A stretch of DNA of 64,000 bases, taken from assembly GCA_907163375.1 (NCBI GenBank), contig CAJQUW010015437.1, positions 1,054,001-1,118,000 of the forward strand, read 5' to 3'. The notes under the pieces were generated by a model. That model saw only the letters and a list, made by a program, of their open reading frames with translations, was not told where the DNA came from and searched no databases. Positions 47,746 to 58,832 of the stretch are shown here, one piece after another. The number at the start of each line of letters is the position of its first letter. The first letter of the stretch is position 1. Both the position numbers and the translations under genes were made by a program. Source of the DNA: Prostheceraeus crozeri (lineage: Eukaryota > Platyhelminthes > Polycladida > Euryleptidae).

Positions 47746-47930
47746 TGTGCCGTACGAGTGGTTATACACTTATTAAAGTACATGCGGGTAAGCAAAAACA
47801 CATCGTTTCACTATCACACGGTAAGGGATTGTGATACCTTTTATTTCAGATTCAATGCTGTTATGAACAAGCGTGCTTGAGATGGTTAATAACATAAATA
47901 TTCGCAGCCATAGATAGCGCGTACATTACA
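47746..47930 (-). repeat. 5' LTR of the gypsy element
   Basis: 185 bp, TGTGCCGTACG to TACATTACA. It would carry the element's promoter. Confidence 0.95.
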
Positions 47931-47935
47931 ATAAT

Positions 47936-50838
47936 GATCGTCAAGCTCAATTAGAAACAAACTGCGGAGTGAATTAACTTCTAAAAATTATTGAAACCAT
48001 AAATGCGAAACTTTTCGTCCTTATCATCCAATTTGCACGGAATGGAAAACCATAACTTTCGATAGAGGTGACCTCTGAGACCTTCCTCCAATTGCGACTT
48101 TTTGATGCGGAGTTTTGATGAAACAGCATCATTCGATGTCGCCGCTACTATTCAGAAATGTATGAAAGGCAATAAATAGCGCTAAAATTTCAAGAGACAA
48201 CGTCAATGGACTAGCTGCAACGTTCAGTTTGCTCGGCGGCCGTGTGGCTCTATGGCTGAAGGATCAGATAAGTGCTGACTTCTGTCCCGAAATGTGCATT
48301 TGAAAAATTAAAAAGAAGGACAGGCGAAATGAGATAAAATTCAGTACAAAATGAAGAGAAATATTCTGGGATGGCCAGTGTGATGGAGACCCATGGGTCG
48401 GTAATGGACCAAGAAATTTTCAATATCAATTTGAATATTGCAACTGTGTCAATGTACGTGTAGAAAATATAGCAGTTTGGTGTGCATCGAGTTAGCAAGC
48501 TTATCAATGGGAGAGACTGGAGACTAACGAGTCTTATTTAGATATTCACCACAAGTACACGAGTCTACCTTTAGAACCACTTAACTAAAGCGATCACCAC
48601 AAAATTTGATATATTTAATGAAGATGTAGACCTCATTCTAAAGTGACACAGGTGCATGCACTGTTAATGGGCATCAATATGCCTAGATAATATCTTCAAT
48701 CTTCATTTACCCCTATCTCAAGCTTTGTGACGATCATTTAAGCCACTGCTTCTTAACCTTTCTTCGCTGTGGAGCCATGGAAAGGCTTTCATGGTCCATA
48801 GGACACCCGAGAAGCGACTTAGCGCCAGGATTTTAATTGAGGATTACCAAGTTATGCTGCGTGATATCTTAATGCAACTGCATAAGCTTAGTACATGTCT
48901 GAAATTGAAATGGAGACTGGCGCATTGTGTCAAAAGCTCTCCTCCATTTTTACAACAATATAAAGTTCACTCGAAGTGTTTCGTCTACCCAGAATCAAGG
49001 GTAGCCCTGTATGTCTTCAAATATTCACATTTACATGTACCGTTACCTACATAGGTATACGTACAGTATGCATTTAGCTTATTGTCATTATTAGACAAGT
49101 AATTATTTGTGTTTTACTGCCTATCAATTATCTCTTCAGACAATAGTGATATACCGGGTATTTCATTACAATGTATTTGGCACGATCCCATTTTAAATTT
49201 GAACTATTTGGTTTTACTCAAATATATAATTTGTATTCCATTTAAGCATATATTTTGGAATATACCCAATAGCAATATTGTTACAAGATATCAGTGAAAT
49301 GCTAATATACAGACGCTTCTCCAGAGTGTTTAATTATATTTACGACTATTTTTGCGGCTTGTGGAAGAAGGCTTGCAATCGTCTTGACGCCCAGTGGAAC
49401 CCTGCTGGTTGTGATGGATATTTTGAAGATTTGGAATCGATAGAGGGTTCCCTCAGATGTTTCCTTTTCATGTAGACATTCCTCATGATGTTCTTTGATT
49501 TTTGGAGCAGGTAGCGAGGGTTGTCAACGCCGTACTTGTTTGAATGATAGCTTTCGCTGTTGTTTCCATTGTGCATTTTATTGGCCCAGCTGATAAATAG
49601 AGTGTTGCAACCGCCGATATCTCTGTCGAATGTATATTGGTTCAAGTCCACATATCTGTTTTTATCAGGGAACGCTACTTATCAGCGCTTTGCTTGACTA
49701 GCGCAGCGCAGATAGGGTTCCCTGGTTTTTTAACAATAGCAACTGCTTCCAGGCGACCTCGGAGAATCGACTTAACTATTATGTGCCTCTGGCTTTCACG
49801 AGGTTGAAATGATACTTCTATGTCCCTTGCGCCTGCCACCACCATGAAAAATGGTGAGGCAGGAAGATGACGTCACAATGCGCGCGGAAGGCTTTGCTTG
49901 CTCCTGACACGATCGTGGAGGATGTGCTTCCTTGGTATTGGTGATCTTTACGCCGCGTTAGCAGTTCAAGGACCGGCAAGCCATTTTTCCTGGTGGCACC
50001 TGGAGCAAAGCGCTCAGAAATGTCATTTCGACCTCGTGAGAGCCAGATGCATTGAATAGTTAAAAATCCACATTTCTGAGTGCATCTCTCGACTATAAAC
50101 CAAATGATTTGCTAATTAAAGTCTAGCCATGAAGTGGTGCGAATACCTTTTTCTCCTGCAACAGACTTTCATCTATTGTTACAGGGTCATCTTGCTTTGT
50201 AGCGGAACTCATTTTAGTTCACTTTTCGTGCATCCAAGTAGGTATATAGGTAATCTAATTCTCGGTCCTCGTGTGACATGATGACAATATTTAGAGTTTG
50301 GTTCTTCTCTGACCGTCGTGTGTGCTGGTCGTGTCTCTCCTGTCTTTGCATGGTCGTTTTCGCTATCTGCGTGTTTTGGAGTTTTCTGGTCATTTTTGAA
50401 TCATTTTTGGTATCGTGTTGATCCTCTTTTTGTGGCAGCTTTCATCGTCTGTTCCGCATTATTCCTACTTGCTGTGGTTAGCCATAATCCTGGCTTTTTC
50501 TCGTCTTTGGGATCTACAAAATAATATTCATCAATCACACCAGTGTCCTTGTGCTGCTACGATATTGCTGTCCGCTGACGTCATTGCCTTTTATCTCACT
50601 GTCGGCCTATGCAACGTATAGGACTGGCGTGACTTATTACGTCACTTGTAATCAGCTGATCTGACGTGAAATTCCATTATCGTGAGGCTATATTGATCAT
50701 TTTCACGAAGTCAAAGATTACGGTTCTGGTGTGGTCACTCCACTCGTGTATCGCGTGTGCAGTCCTGTGGTATTAGATCGGGCTTACGGCTTAAGGCTCA
50801 AGAATTCGAGTCCTTAGTGAAACTTTTTGTCCTTCCTA
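47936..50838. other. Unannotated stretch including probable LINE 5' region
   Basis: A 101-codon minus-strand frame at 49346-49651 is unrecognised. No terminal repeats were seen. The last few hundred bases before 50839 are likely the 5' untranslated region of the LINE, but its start cannot be fixed from this copy alone. Confidence 0.45.
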
Positions 50839-51594
50839 ATGTCTCTCAACAAGGATATATTTTCGATGTCTGATGACGAATTAATGAGTAGGAAAAGTTC
50901 AATCAGCAAAAATGATTTATTTCAAGCCTTTATCAAACTGCGCTCTCAATCTCAAAACGCACCTGCAATGGATATCGATACCCTGTCTTCGCTATTAGAC
51001 AAAAAGCTGAAAGAGAAACTAGACCCATTTTTGGAGAGGTTTGCCAAAATTTCAAAAGAACATGAAGAATTAACGCTAAAATTCAACACATTTGAAAAGA
51101 AACTTCATCTCATTGAGAATTCATTCACTGACAGTATTGAACATATTATCCAAGAAACATCTGAGCGAATGAAAAAACAACAGAATTTAATAATTTCTGG
51201 ACTTGATGAACTTTTAGATGGCTCGTTGGATGACAGAAAAGCGCATGACAAAATGAAATGCGCAGAAATTTTGCGCAATCTTGACTCTTCCATAGATGAT
51301 GTCGATGACATTCGTCGCATCGGTAAAGTGGGTAATTCAAAGCGCATCGTCCTTGTGAAGTTCAAGTCTCTAGACAGTAGAAATTCCGTTTTACGTAATG
51401 CTAAGAAATTACGGAATACTCCTAACTTCAATCGTGTGTTCATTAACACCGACAAAACACGCTTAGAGCAGAGCAAAGAAAAGCGTCTGAGAGAAGAACT
51501 TGGCATGCGACGTAAAAATAATGAGGATGTCGTGATCTTCCGTGGCCAAGTTATTGCTAGGGCTGATATCAAAAATTTTCAGAGCCGTTTTTAA
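50839..51594 (+). CDS. LINE ORF1 protein (coiled coil plus RRM-like region)
   Basis: 251 residues from the ATG at 50839 (MSLNKDIFSMSDDEL). A longer reading from 50827 would need a TTG start. The N-terminal third is polar. Residues about 50-115 are rich in Leu/Glu/Lys with heptad-like spacing (LDKKLKEKLDPFLERF ... HEELTLKFNTFEKKL), a probable coiled coil for multimerisation. The region after MKKQQNLIISGLDE, with DDIRRIGK and KRIVLVKFKSLDSRNSVL, resembles the RNA-binding RRM and C-terminal parts of LINE ORF1 proteins. Known role of the family: binding the element RNA in a ribonucleoprotein. No zinc knuckle is seen. It ends 26 bp before ORF2. Confidence 0.8.
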   Translation: MSLNKDIFSMSDDELMSRKSSISKNDLFQAFIKLRSQSQNAPAMDIDTLSSLLDKKLKEKLDPFLERFAKISKEHEELTLKFNTFEKKLHLIENSFTDSIEHIIQETSERMKKQQNLIISGLDELLDGSLDDRKAHDKMKCAEILRNLDSSIDDVDDIRRIGKVGNSKRIVLVKFKSLDSRNSVLRNAKKLRNTPNFNRVFINTDKTRLEQSKEKRLREELGMRRKNNEDVVIFRGQVIARADIKNFQSRF

Positions 51595-51620
51595 ATCGAA
51601 CTTTTTCCTCCAGTCTTCGT

Positions 51621-54263
51621 ATGTTCCCAAAGTTCTGTTTACTAAATGCTCAATCTGTCTTGAGGAAAGTCGATGAGCTTCGAGTTGTTGCATCTGTAAA
51701 ATCTCCTGATGTAATTTGTGTTACTGAGTCTTGGCTAAACGAACTTATTCCAGACTGTTATATCGCCATCGATAATTTTCATATTGTAAGAAATGATCGT
51801 ATTTCACGCAAGGGAGGTGGTGTTTTGATGTACTTGAAAAGTTCTATCAGATATGCTGTCCTGCCTTTACCGTTTACTGTAGCCGCGATTGAGGTATGTG
51901 CAGTCTCCTTATTGGATTCAAAAATTATTGTCCTTAGCGCATATGTTCCCCCTAATTTAGAGTCTAAGACCTGTAGCGATGTAATCAAATTTTTTGTTGA
52001 TGTGATTGATTATCTTTTGTTACAATTTTCAAGCTTTCATGTCATTGTCCTCGGTGATTTTAACACTCTGAGCAGAAATTTCTTTTGTGATGAACTGCAA
52101 CTGACTAATATCGTTTGTGAACCAACTAGAGGTAACAACATGCTAGATGTATTTTTTGTATCGGAAAGTTTGACAACCGTTTATGTATCCGATTCTGTAA
52201 CTTATGACTCACCTTTGGGCAACGCTGACCACAAAATTTTGACAGTTTGTCCATCAACGAATTCTCTTACAAAGAATGATAATCACGCTCGTTATGTGTC
52301 AGTCTACGACCTTCGTCCATCGTGTATTACTAATCTTCGTAGTGCTTTTTCATCGTTCTCTTCAAAATATGATGATAAGCTTTTACACGGCGATGACGTC
52401 AATGCACAATGTGAATTCTTTCTCAAGTCTCTGAAAGACTTAGTGAATAAACACATACCTGCATCTACAGTTATTATGACCGACCGCGATCAGAAGTGGA
52501 TGACTCCTGTCACTAAAAGTATTATAAATGAAAAGTGGAGCGCTTATCGTAACAGGGACTGGACACGATATAATATCCTGAAAGAAAAAGTCAAGGTTGA
52601 GATCAGCAACGCTAAGGCAAAGTGGGCTCAAAAACTGAAATCCAAACGAAATATATGGAAGTTGACCAAGGATGTGACTAATACAGCAACAAAAGACAAA
52701 AGTATTTTTGATATGATTCCACATAATGGTGATTTTCATCACGTACTCCAATCAATTCGTGACTCCTTCGAATCTGCTCAATCCTCGTGTCGTTCTGCCT
52801 CTCATTACATGAATGGAGCAAAGATTATTTCTGGTGTTTCCCTGAATGATTCATGCCATGGATTTGACATCTCTCCTGAGTCTGTCATGAGCTATCTACT
52901 GTGTCTGAAGCCCGGGGTGGCTAAATCCTATGGTGACGTGCCCAATTCGATTTATCGGGAATTATCAGACTTAATTTCCATTTATATATCTTCAATTATC
53001 AAGAATTCTCTGCATACAAGGACATTCCCTGATTGTTTGAAAATAGGCATCACCATCCCAATACCAAAATGTCTGCCTGTCTCACTTGACAGTATTAGAC
53101 CTATCTCTATGTTACCTACTATCGGGAAAATCATGGAAAAAACTATTTGTCACAATCTCCTCCCATTTTTTATCGAAAAATACGACAAATATCAACACGG
53201 TTTTCGGCCAGGTGCGTCAACTACAACTGCGATTATTGACTTGCATGACTTTGCTACCAGTGTCTTTGACGACCTCTCATTCAACGGAGTGGCAATCATA
53301 AGCATAGATTTTTCTAAGGCTTTTGACTGTATTCCTCATGATTTGCTACTCAACAAATTAGCGTCGGTGGGATTTCCAGAAGATTTGATCGAATGGCTAC
53401 AGAGTTACTACCACAATCGTTATAATGTTGTCCGCATCGGTGATCACGTAAGCAAACCGTATGATATAACTTCAGGCGTTGTACAAGGGTCTATCCTGGG
53501 CCCTTTTCTATTTTGTGTTTTCACGAATGATTTCTTGCCTCATTCCGTACAAACAAAAACAGTTAAATATGCCGACGATATTTACCTTGCCGTTCCCCTG
53601 AAGCGCGAGAGCAATGTCAATCGCCTTATCATGGATGAATTGCAAAATATGGAAGCATGGTGCAACGCGAAAGGCTTGAAGCTGAATCATGATAAAACAA
53701 ACATACTCCTGTGTACTAGATCTAACTCAATTAATGACATCGACAACTTCAAAGTCGTTGACAAACTTAAGATTTTAGGAATCACTGTCGACCGCAATTT
53801 GGGTTTTTCTTCCCATGTCAACTCCATTAAGTCGAAAGCTAGCTCACGCCTCCATGCTCTCAGACTTTTGAGGCCCCATGTTTCTTCAGAAGAGCTGCAT
53901 TCAATATACACAGGATATGTACGTTCAATTTTAGAGTACGCCTGCCCAGCTTTCTGTGGGATAAGTAAGAAGCTATCACATCAACTACAGCGCGTTGATA
54001 AAAGGGCGCACAACATCATATTTTTCGGCGGATCCTATGATTTTTGTCAGTGTTCGTCAAGTGGTATATCATCCAGGAGACTATCCATTTCGAAGAGATT
54101 GTTCTACAAAATCAGAGACAATCCGGATCATATACTGACTCATCTTTTCCCTAGTAGACTGCCGCGTTCCCAACATTATCGTGCGTTCTTATCAAGGACT
54201 CATTTGCGATCTGTCTCATTTTTTCCTTATATTACTTGTCAAGTCAACTGCGATCAACTTTAA
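51621..54263 (+). CDS. LINE ORF2: APE endonuclease and reverse transcriptase
   Basis: 880 residues, start ATG at 51621. The APE-type endonuclease spans residues about 1-230: CLLNAQSVLRK (6-16), catalytic Glu in CVTESWL (E36), GGGVLMYLKSS, VVLGDFN-type VIVLGDFNTL (D146, N148) and ADHK (D203, H204). The RT spans about 460-740: IRPISMLPTIGKIMEK, QHGFRPG, motif A SIDFSKAFD (D563), SGVVQGSILGP and catalytic YADD (650-653). The C-terminal block LQRVDKRAHNII and a Cys-containing tail end the protein. Length and order are normal for CR1-group LINEs. The protein would nick target DNA and prime reverse transcription there. All catalytic residues are present, so the enzyme could be functional; expression is not shown. 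Confidence 0.95.
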   Translation: MFPKFCLLNAQSVLRKVDELRVVASVKSPDVICVTESWLNELIPDCYIAIDNFHIVRNDRISRKGGGVLMYLKSSIRYAVLPLPFTVAAIEVCAVSLLDSKIIVLSAYVPPNLESKTCSDVIKFFVDVIDYLLLQFSSFHVIVLGDFNTLSRNFFCDELQLTNIVCEPTRGNNMLDVFFVSESLTTVYVSDSVTYDSPLGNADHKILTVCPSTNSLTKNDNHARYVSVYDLRPSCITNLRSAFSSFSSKYDDKLLHGDDVNAQCEFFLKSLKDLVNKHIPASTVIMTDRDQKWMTPVTKSIINEKWSAYRNRDWTRYNILKEKVKVEISNAKAKWAQKLKSKRNIWKLTKDVTNTATKDKSIFDMIPHNGDFHHVLQSIRDSFESAQSSCRSASHYMNGAKIISGVSLNDSCHGFDISPESVMSYLLCLKPGVAKSYGDVPNSIYRELSDLISIYISSIIKNSLHTRTFPDCLKIGITIPIPKCLPVSLDSIRPISMLPTIGKIMEKTICHNLLPFFIEKYDKYQHGFRPGASTTTAIIDLHDFATSVFDDLSFNGVAIISIDFSKAFDCIPHDLLLNKLASVGFPEDLIEWLQSYYHNRYNVVRIGDHVSKPYDITSGVVQGSILGPFLFCVFTNDFLPHSVQTKTVKYADDIYLAVPLKRESNVNRLIMDELQNMEAWCNAKGLKLNHDKTNILLCTRSNSINDIDNFKVVDKLKILGITVDRNLGFSSHVNSIKSKASSRLHALRLLRPHVSSEELHSIYTGYVRSILEYACPAFCGISKKLSHQLQRVDKRAHNIIFFGGSYDFCQCSSSGISSRRLSISKRLFYKIRDNPDHILTHLFPSRLPRSQHYRAFLSRTHLRSVSFFPYITCQVNCDQL

Positions 54264-54360
54264 TTTACATTTTTGCTGCATTTATTGTTATTTCATGCTC
54301 TGTACGATTTATATTCATTTTGAAAATATACCACTACCACTACCACCACCACGTAGCGAC

Positions 54361-55051
54361 TGACTCAAAAAGGATATTGCACTGTGTCTAATGAAGGATA
54401 AGAATTCCCATCTTAGCGACATATTTCAAACGCAATGCATCACATGCAAGATCCTCCGAATCTGAGAATTCGTCAATATGTCGTACTTTTTATCCATCTT
54501 ACCGAGTCCGCATGCTTTTTGTTCACGATCAGTCTTTGCCTATGTTGGTCATTCATATACAACCCATTTAAAAAATCTATGGATTTGGGGGGGGCTTGAA
54601 ACAGCATATTACTCGTAGTTGTGTTTTTAAATATTTGGGATACATGAATAATGTAAGTGGGTTTTTACTGATTATGTAGGGGGTTCAGTTGTTCGTCCAC
54701 GTGTCCTTATGACCTTCTGCACTGCCTGCTTAGTGGCGCACACAGGTCGTACCCCATGGAAGCAGCTCATTCCATTTCAACTTGCCATGGGTAGCAACTA
54801 AACAATTTCGCCGTTGTGGCAGGAAGGAGAAAGTCGCTCCAATAAACCGGGACAGATAGGCCTCATGTAGTAGGCTACCATAAAGTTCTTTGTAGGTAGG
54901 TCTTTGTCAATTTGTCGTGAACATGGTTGGTAGACGCTAGCCGATAACGTTCGACGGCATGTAAATGTCATCAATTTGCCAAATAAAAAACGAAAGATCG
55001 CTTGCACCGACTCCTTCCCCTTATCAAGAACTAATAGAGCAAGTATATCAG
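54361..55051. other. Unannotated stretch after the LINE
   Basis: No gene or element recognised, apart from a G run (GGGGGGGG near 54586-54593). Confidence 0.5.
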
Positions 55052-55480
55052 GTAGAATAGCAACTCAGCATTAATTAGATCCCCAATGTGTATGAAGTTT
55101 CGATTTTATTAGATGAACTCGAGTTGTAACCTAGTACCACATGTGAACTATGTAAATATTTACAGTTTTCGAGAAAATGACCCGAAATTGACTGACAATC
55201 ATAGTAATGCAGAGGAAAGAAAGAACAGTATTTTGCAAATACTCCGTGTTATGACAACCCTGGGAGAGGTAGTATCCATTAAATTAGCTTCTATAGAAAT
55301 TACTATTAGCCTACTTAGATGCTCAGCTCATCCCTATTAATAATCATCATCTTAAGAGTATCATCTTAAGCGTGATCATGTCACAAACTACTTGCTACTG
55401 AAAGAGCAAAGCATCATAGCCAAAGACAATGATCACAATTAACTTTAAAATATGTAAATGGGCCCTTAATAATTCAGACT
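55052..55480. repeat. Dispersed repeat copy related to 22604-23010
   Basis: Same orientation and order of landmarks as 22604-23010: CAACTCAGCATTAATTAGAT, GTTTCGATTTTATTA, GGGAGAGGTA and CTGAAAGAGCAAAGCATCA, with many substitutions and a ~50-bp length difference. No coding signal. Confidence 0.6.
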
Positions 55481-57090
55481 TTGAATTTGTGTCTTGTTAT
55501 CTTTATGATGAACTGTTTAATAGTTATCTTTCCTCTTTGATTTCTTGAGGAAATTACACTAGAAAGATATTTTCTGAACTTTTGTGTGAGTTGGAATTCC
55601 ATGCAATAATAATGAATCATATGAGCTACACATACTACTCATAAAATTTGAAGTAGGACGAAATAACAATTAAAACTTAATTTTCTTGTTTAATGATTTC
55701 CAATACATTGGTCGGGAGGTATTGCTCACGTTCTCACGATTAATAATAATAATAATAATTTCCACAATAAGTTTCAACGTCATGTTTCGATTTCCATGAT
55801 ATCAAGATCATTGTAAAGTTTTCTTCACTCTTGTATTCATGTATTCAGTTGTATATGTGACAAGTGAAGCGCATGTGGTATGCTTTGTAATGTCGATCCA
55901 TGTTGCCTTCCATTGACGGTCACCGGTCAGATAGGGATTGAATGAGATGCAGTGAATGCAAATCATTCAATGACTCATCACTTCACGGAGTCGAGAGCGT
56001 TCTCTTAACTGGCTAACCGCATCAGATTCAACCCATTGTTATGATTCAACCTAAACTCATTCATGAAAAAAGTCACGAAATAGAGTAGGCCTAACGCTTG
56101 TATTAAATATATTTCGATGTGATGACTTCTAATCTAAGCTCTGAACGTAGCAGATGCTCCAAGGCCTTGACGTCATCACTGATCTCAAATGTATGAATAT
56201 GAAAACTGCTGGAAACAATTTATTGTGTATTATGCTTCACACTGTTAGTTATAAAGACTTCATTATTGTGGGAGGGGTTACGAGGCGATTATGAAACCAA
56301 TTATGAGAGAACGAGGGGTTCAAAAAGTGCAAGACTCAATCATTCCGTTTTGCCATGATTGTTCCAAGACAACCCCGCCATTATTTTGTATTGGCTAATG
56401 CATGACAGCGTGGAGAGTGCAAAGTGGTCGAGACGCGCAAAGCGTGCATTAACAAACTTAATGCTACAGTCCACTGTGCATTATTATGTCACGCTGCACT
56501 CTTCGCACTTCAGCTGAATCTATAGAGATGGACATTAGAAACAACTGATGAGTACCTGTCAACGGTATTGAAGACGCCGACGATATTGCACCTTACTCAG
56601 TTCATCGACGAATTTACGGTTGGTGAACCAACTGTCACTCGTAAAGTTGATGCCAGAGTAGAAACTTGGATTTTTCTTGGATTTTCAATGCCACCCTTTC
56701 AGAATGAGAAGGAGATCGTTAGGATCTTCTTCGTCACATGTTCGACTACCGATGCACTCTGATCCATTCAACACATAAATATGTAGCCTTGTCTACACAC
56801 AAATAATTTTCATGTGTGCTTCCCTGTGGAAGCACATGAATTTTCATGTGGGCTTCAAGGCAATTCCGAACTGCTCATCGCCGATCGTGACTATTGACGA
56901 AAGTTTGAAGTTTTGTACACTTGACAAAACAGTATTCAAGATGATGGGGGAATTCTATAAATACGGCAGTTCTCGCCTCTCTCTAATATGTAGGCCTACC
57001 GATCGATCCCGGTTTTCAGACATAAGTTCTCGTCCACACACTATGCAGCATACGAGAGATCACTTTTTTTTTAGCCTGAGCTGAAATGTA
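55481..57090. other. Unannotated stretch
   Basis: A TAA microsatellite (about 55741-55759) and a short hairpin of TTCATGTG-x-CACATGAA type near 56808-56842 are the only structures seen. Open frames of 64-90 codons are unrecognised. Confidence 0.5.
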
Positions 57091-57091
57091 A

Positions 57092-57977
57092 GATGAATCA
57101 ATAATGCGAAAAATATCAGTTTTCTCTCCCGAGTAATTTTAATGCCACTAGATAATTACGAATAAGAAATATATATACAGCCGACGTTTCCGGTCCAGCC
57201 CTTTCTCAAGACAAGGCAGCAATAAAATGACAGTGTCTAAACTGGCTCGTTAGATACGCAGTATAGCGCCGGTTGTCTCATGACGTCTGTTCATTTTAGG
57301 ATGGGACTTATTGATTAATCGCGATTCCACCACACTTGTTTCAACAGGATCATTTAAGCAGCGAAGAAATTCAACATTAAAATCATCAATCGAGCCGTTA
57401 ACAAGACAGGTCTTACTGTGTTCAGACAAAGCACTTAGATCATTTTATTACGAATACCGAGACTGTGTTCGTTGTATCTAATGTAGAATGGTCTAGCAGT
57501 TCTACCTATATATATTTATCAGCACACTTTCTACAAGAGAATTGATAATCAACACACGATGTCTCACAGTTATGATTTTGGGATACCTTGTTGCATATTC
57601 TATAATCATTGTGTTTACTTTTTTTGCATTTTTTCTTCAAAACATTACGCAGTTTTTTGTTGCCCGTACTGACGAGACGGACATTCAACCTACGTTTCTT
57701 ATTTGGTAATTAATTTTCCTATAAAGACTGTCGCGTGGTGGAATCGCGATTAATCAATAAGTCCCATCCTAAAATGAACAGACGTCATGAGACAACCGGA
57801 GCTATACTGCGTATCTAACAAGCCAGTTTAGACACTGTCATTTTATTGCTGCCTTGTCTTGAGAAAGGGTCTGGACCGGAAACGTCGGCTGTGTATATAT
57901 TTCTTATTCGTAATTATTTAGTGGCATTAAAATTACTCGGGAGAGTAAACTGATATTTTTCGCATTATTGATTCATT
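57092..57977 (-). mobile_element. Penelope-like remnant (PLE-3) between 243-bp inverted arms
   Basis: Arms at about 57092-57337 and 57735-57977 are inverted copies with few differences, both starting ATGAATCAATAATGCGAAAA. Between and partly within the left arm is a minus-strand GIY-YIG nuclease: CVDYQFSCRKCADKYI (to 57506), then in another frame YIGRTARPFYIRYNEHSLG, then ALSEHSKTCLVNGSIDDFNV ... VVESRLINKSHPKMNRRHE. The RT is entirely missing. Arms contain GACCGGAAACGTCGG, resembling the GAAAC side of Penelope hammerheads, but the CUGANGA side is altered. The same terminal sequence makes up the palindrome at 24211-24436. Confidence 0.8.
57262..57688 (-). pseudogene. PLE-3 GIY-YIG endonuclease remnant
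   Basis: The domain is readable end to end: Cys-x(2)-Cys linker (CRKC), YIG motif (YIGRTARPFYIRYNEH, with the conserved Arg) and the catalytic Glu region (VESRLI). A frameshift separates the linker from YIG, and a stop follows RNKMI. In Penelope-like elements this domain lies at the RT C-terminus and cuts the target DNA. No RT is left upstream, so this is a truncated leftover. Confidence 0.75.
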
Positions 57978-58832
57978 ATGGTTCTCCCGCCATCAGTCAT
58001 CTCTTATATAGTGTAAAATGAAATTATATCTATCAACCAAATCAGAACTTAGGCAACGACATGTTCCTCTTCAGTTAATCAAACCAACTTTGTTTGTACA
58101 TTCTTTTTGTGAACTCTCTGTGGGTGTTAGCCTACCTAACACGGAGTTCTGTATGGATTTGAGTGCACACGAAGATAGATGCGTGATGGAATTATGCCCT
58201 CAATAGAACGCAGTTATGATACGATACCGAGAAAAGGCAATGAGTTTGAGTATAGCTAGATATGCATGTGAATTGTAAAAGACTTTAAAGAGAACTGGGC
58301 TCTGTCAATTGGTGAACTCATCCAGGAGCGTCGGGATGGCAGCCTCCTCCGGAGAGGGAAACTGAGCTAATAGGTAAATTTCGTGTCGCATGTCATTAGT
58401 TGAAAATATTCAAAAGTTTCAAAGACATTTAAAGCAGGGACAATTGGCATTCTTACTGAATGAGGCTGGGAATGAGAATGAGATTTACGAGACTCGGAAG
58501 GTACTCAAGTATACTTGCAAAATTTAACAATGTTCATTCATTTTTGTTCATTCAAGAAGTATTGTTGCATGTTTTCCAGCTATTCCAGAAACTGTTGACA
58601 TTGTAGCGACAACATTTTCAAAATGTTATTCAGACACGTGTCCTATGATATTCTTATGGGGAGATATCTGATTTTCAAATCATTTCTCCGATAATTTCTA
58701 TCATTCAACATTGTTATAAATTCCTTATTGGCCGCATTGTGCATTCAAATAATCCATCAAATCCACTGTGGAGCATTAACAGTACCCAAAGTGTTGACAA
58801 ATTAAGGAATATCTTCCTCGTTTCCAAACGAC
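57978..58832 (+). other. Region upstream of the fucosyltransferase
   Basis: The first ~45 bp (GTTCTCCCGCCATCAGTCATCT) still resemble the flank of the 24-kb palindrome, so they belong to the PLE-3 family. A TATAAA at 58715-58720 lies 113 bp before the ATG at 58833 and could be a core promoter element if no 5' intron exists. No other gene is seen. Confidence 0.4.

Larger units (their letters stand above)
42989..47930 (-). mobile_element. Ty3/gypsy LTR retrotransposon, near whole (fossil)
   Basis: A 4.9-kb element on the minus strand with LTRs of about 190 bp and a perfect 5-bp target duplication ATAAT (42984-42988 and 47931-47935). Order from its 5' end (right): LTR, a primer-binding-site-like TTTGGCGACTGAGG just inside it, gag, protease, reverse transcriptase, RNase H, integrase, a purine-rich tract next to the 3' LTR, LTR. 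The layout RT-RNase H-integrase and the motifs place it in Ty3/gypsy. The two LTRs differ at about five bases and two small indels, so it is a fairly young insertion. The body looks almost complete; the coding region has about two interruptions, some of which may be natural frame changes of the family. No envelope-like region is seen. Confidence 0.95.
50839..54360 (+). mobile_element. CR1-group LINE with two intact ORFs
   Basis: ORF1 (50839-51594) and ORF2 (51621-54263) are both open, separated by 26 bp. A short 3' region ends in a CCACTA/CCACCA microsatellite (about 54331-54352), as in CR1-like LINEs, which end in short tandem repeats instead of poly(A). ORF2 has an endonuclease and RT but no RNase H. 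Two undamaged frames make a recent insertion likely. The 5' limit is not determined. Confidence 0.85.

Noticed and set aside
48235-48300. GGCCGTGTGGCTCTATGG resembling a tRNA-like A-box region.
   Set aside because: No B box at the expected distance and no recognisable SINE body.
48735-48800. CACTGCTTCTTAACCTTTC resembling a hAT terminus.
   Set aside because: No partner end or target duplication found; may be a fragment only.
49346-49651. 101-codon minus-strand frame that could begin after an AG splice acceptor.
   Set aside because: No known motif and no neighbouring exon-like frames; within the range expected by chance.
49630-49660. GGTTCAAGTCC resembling a tRNA B box.
   Set aside because: No A box or foldable cloverleaf upstream.
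50827-50838. A longer LINE ORF1 beginning at 50827.
   Set aside because: It would start with TTG; the ATG at 50839 is the first plausible eukaryotic start.
56808-56842. Short TTCATGTG/CACATGAA hairpin considered as a regulatory RNA or terminator.
   Set aside because: Single short hairpin in non-coding eukaryotic DNA with no gene next to it.
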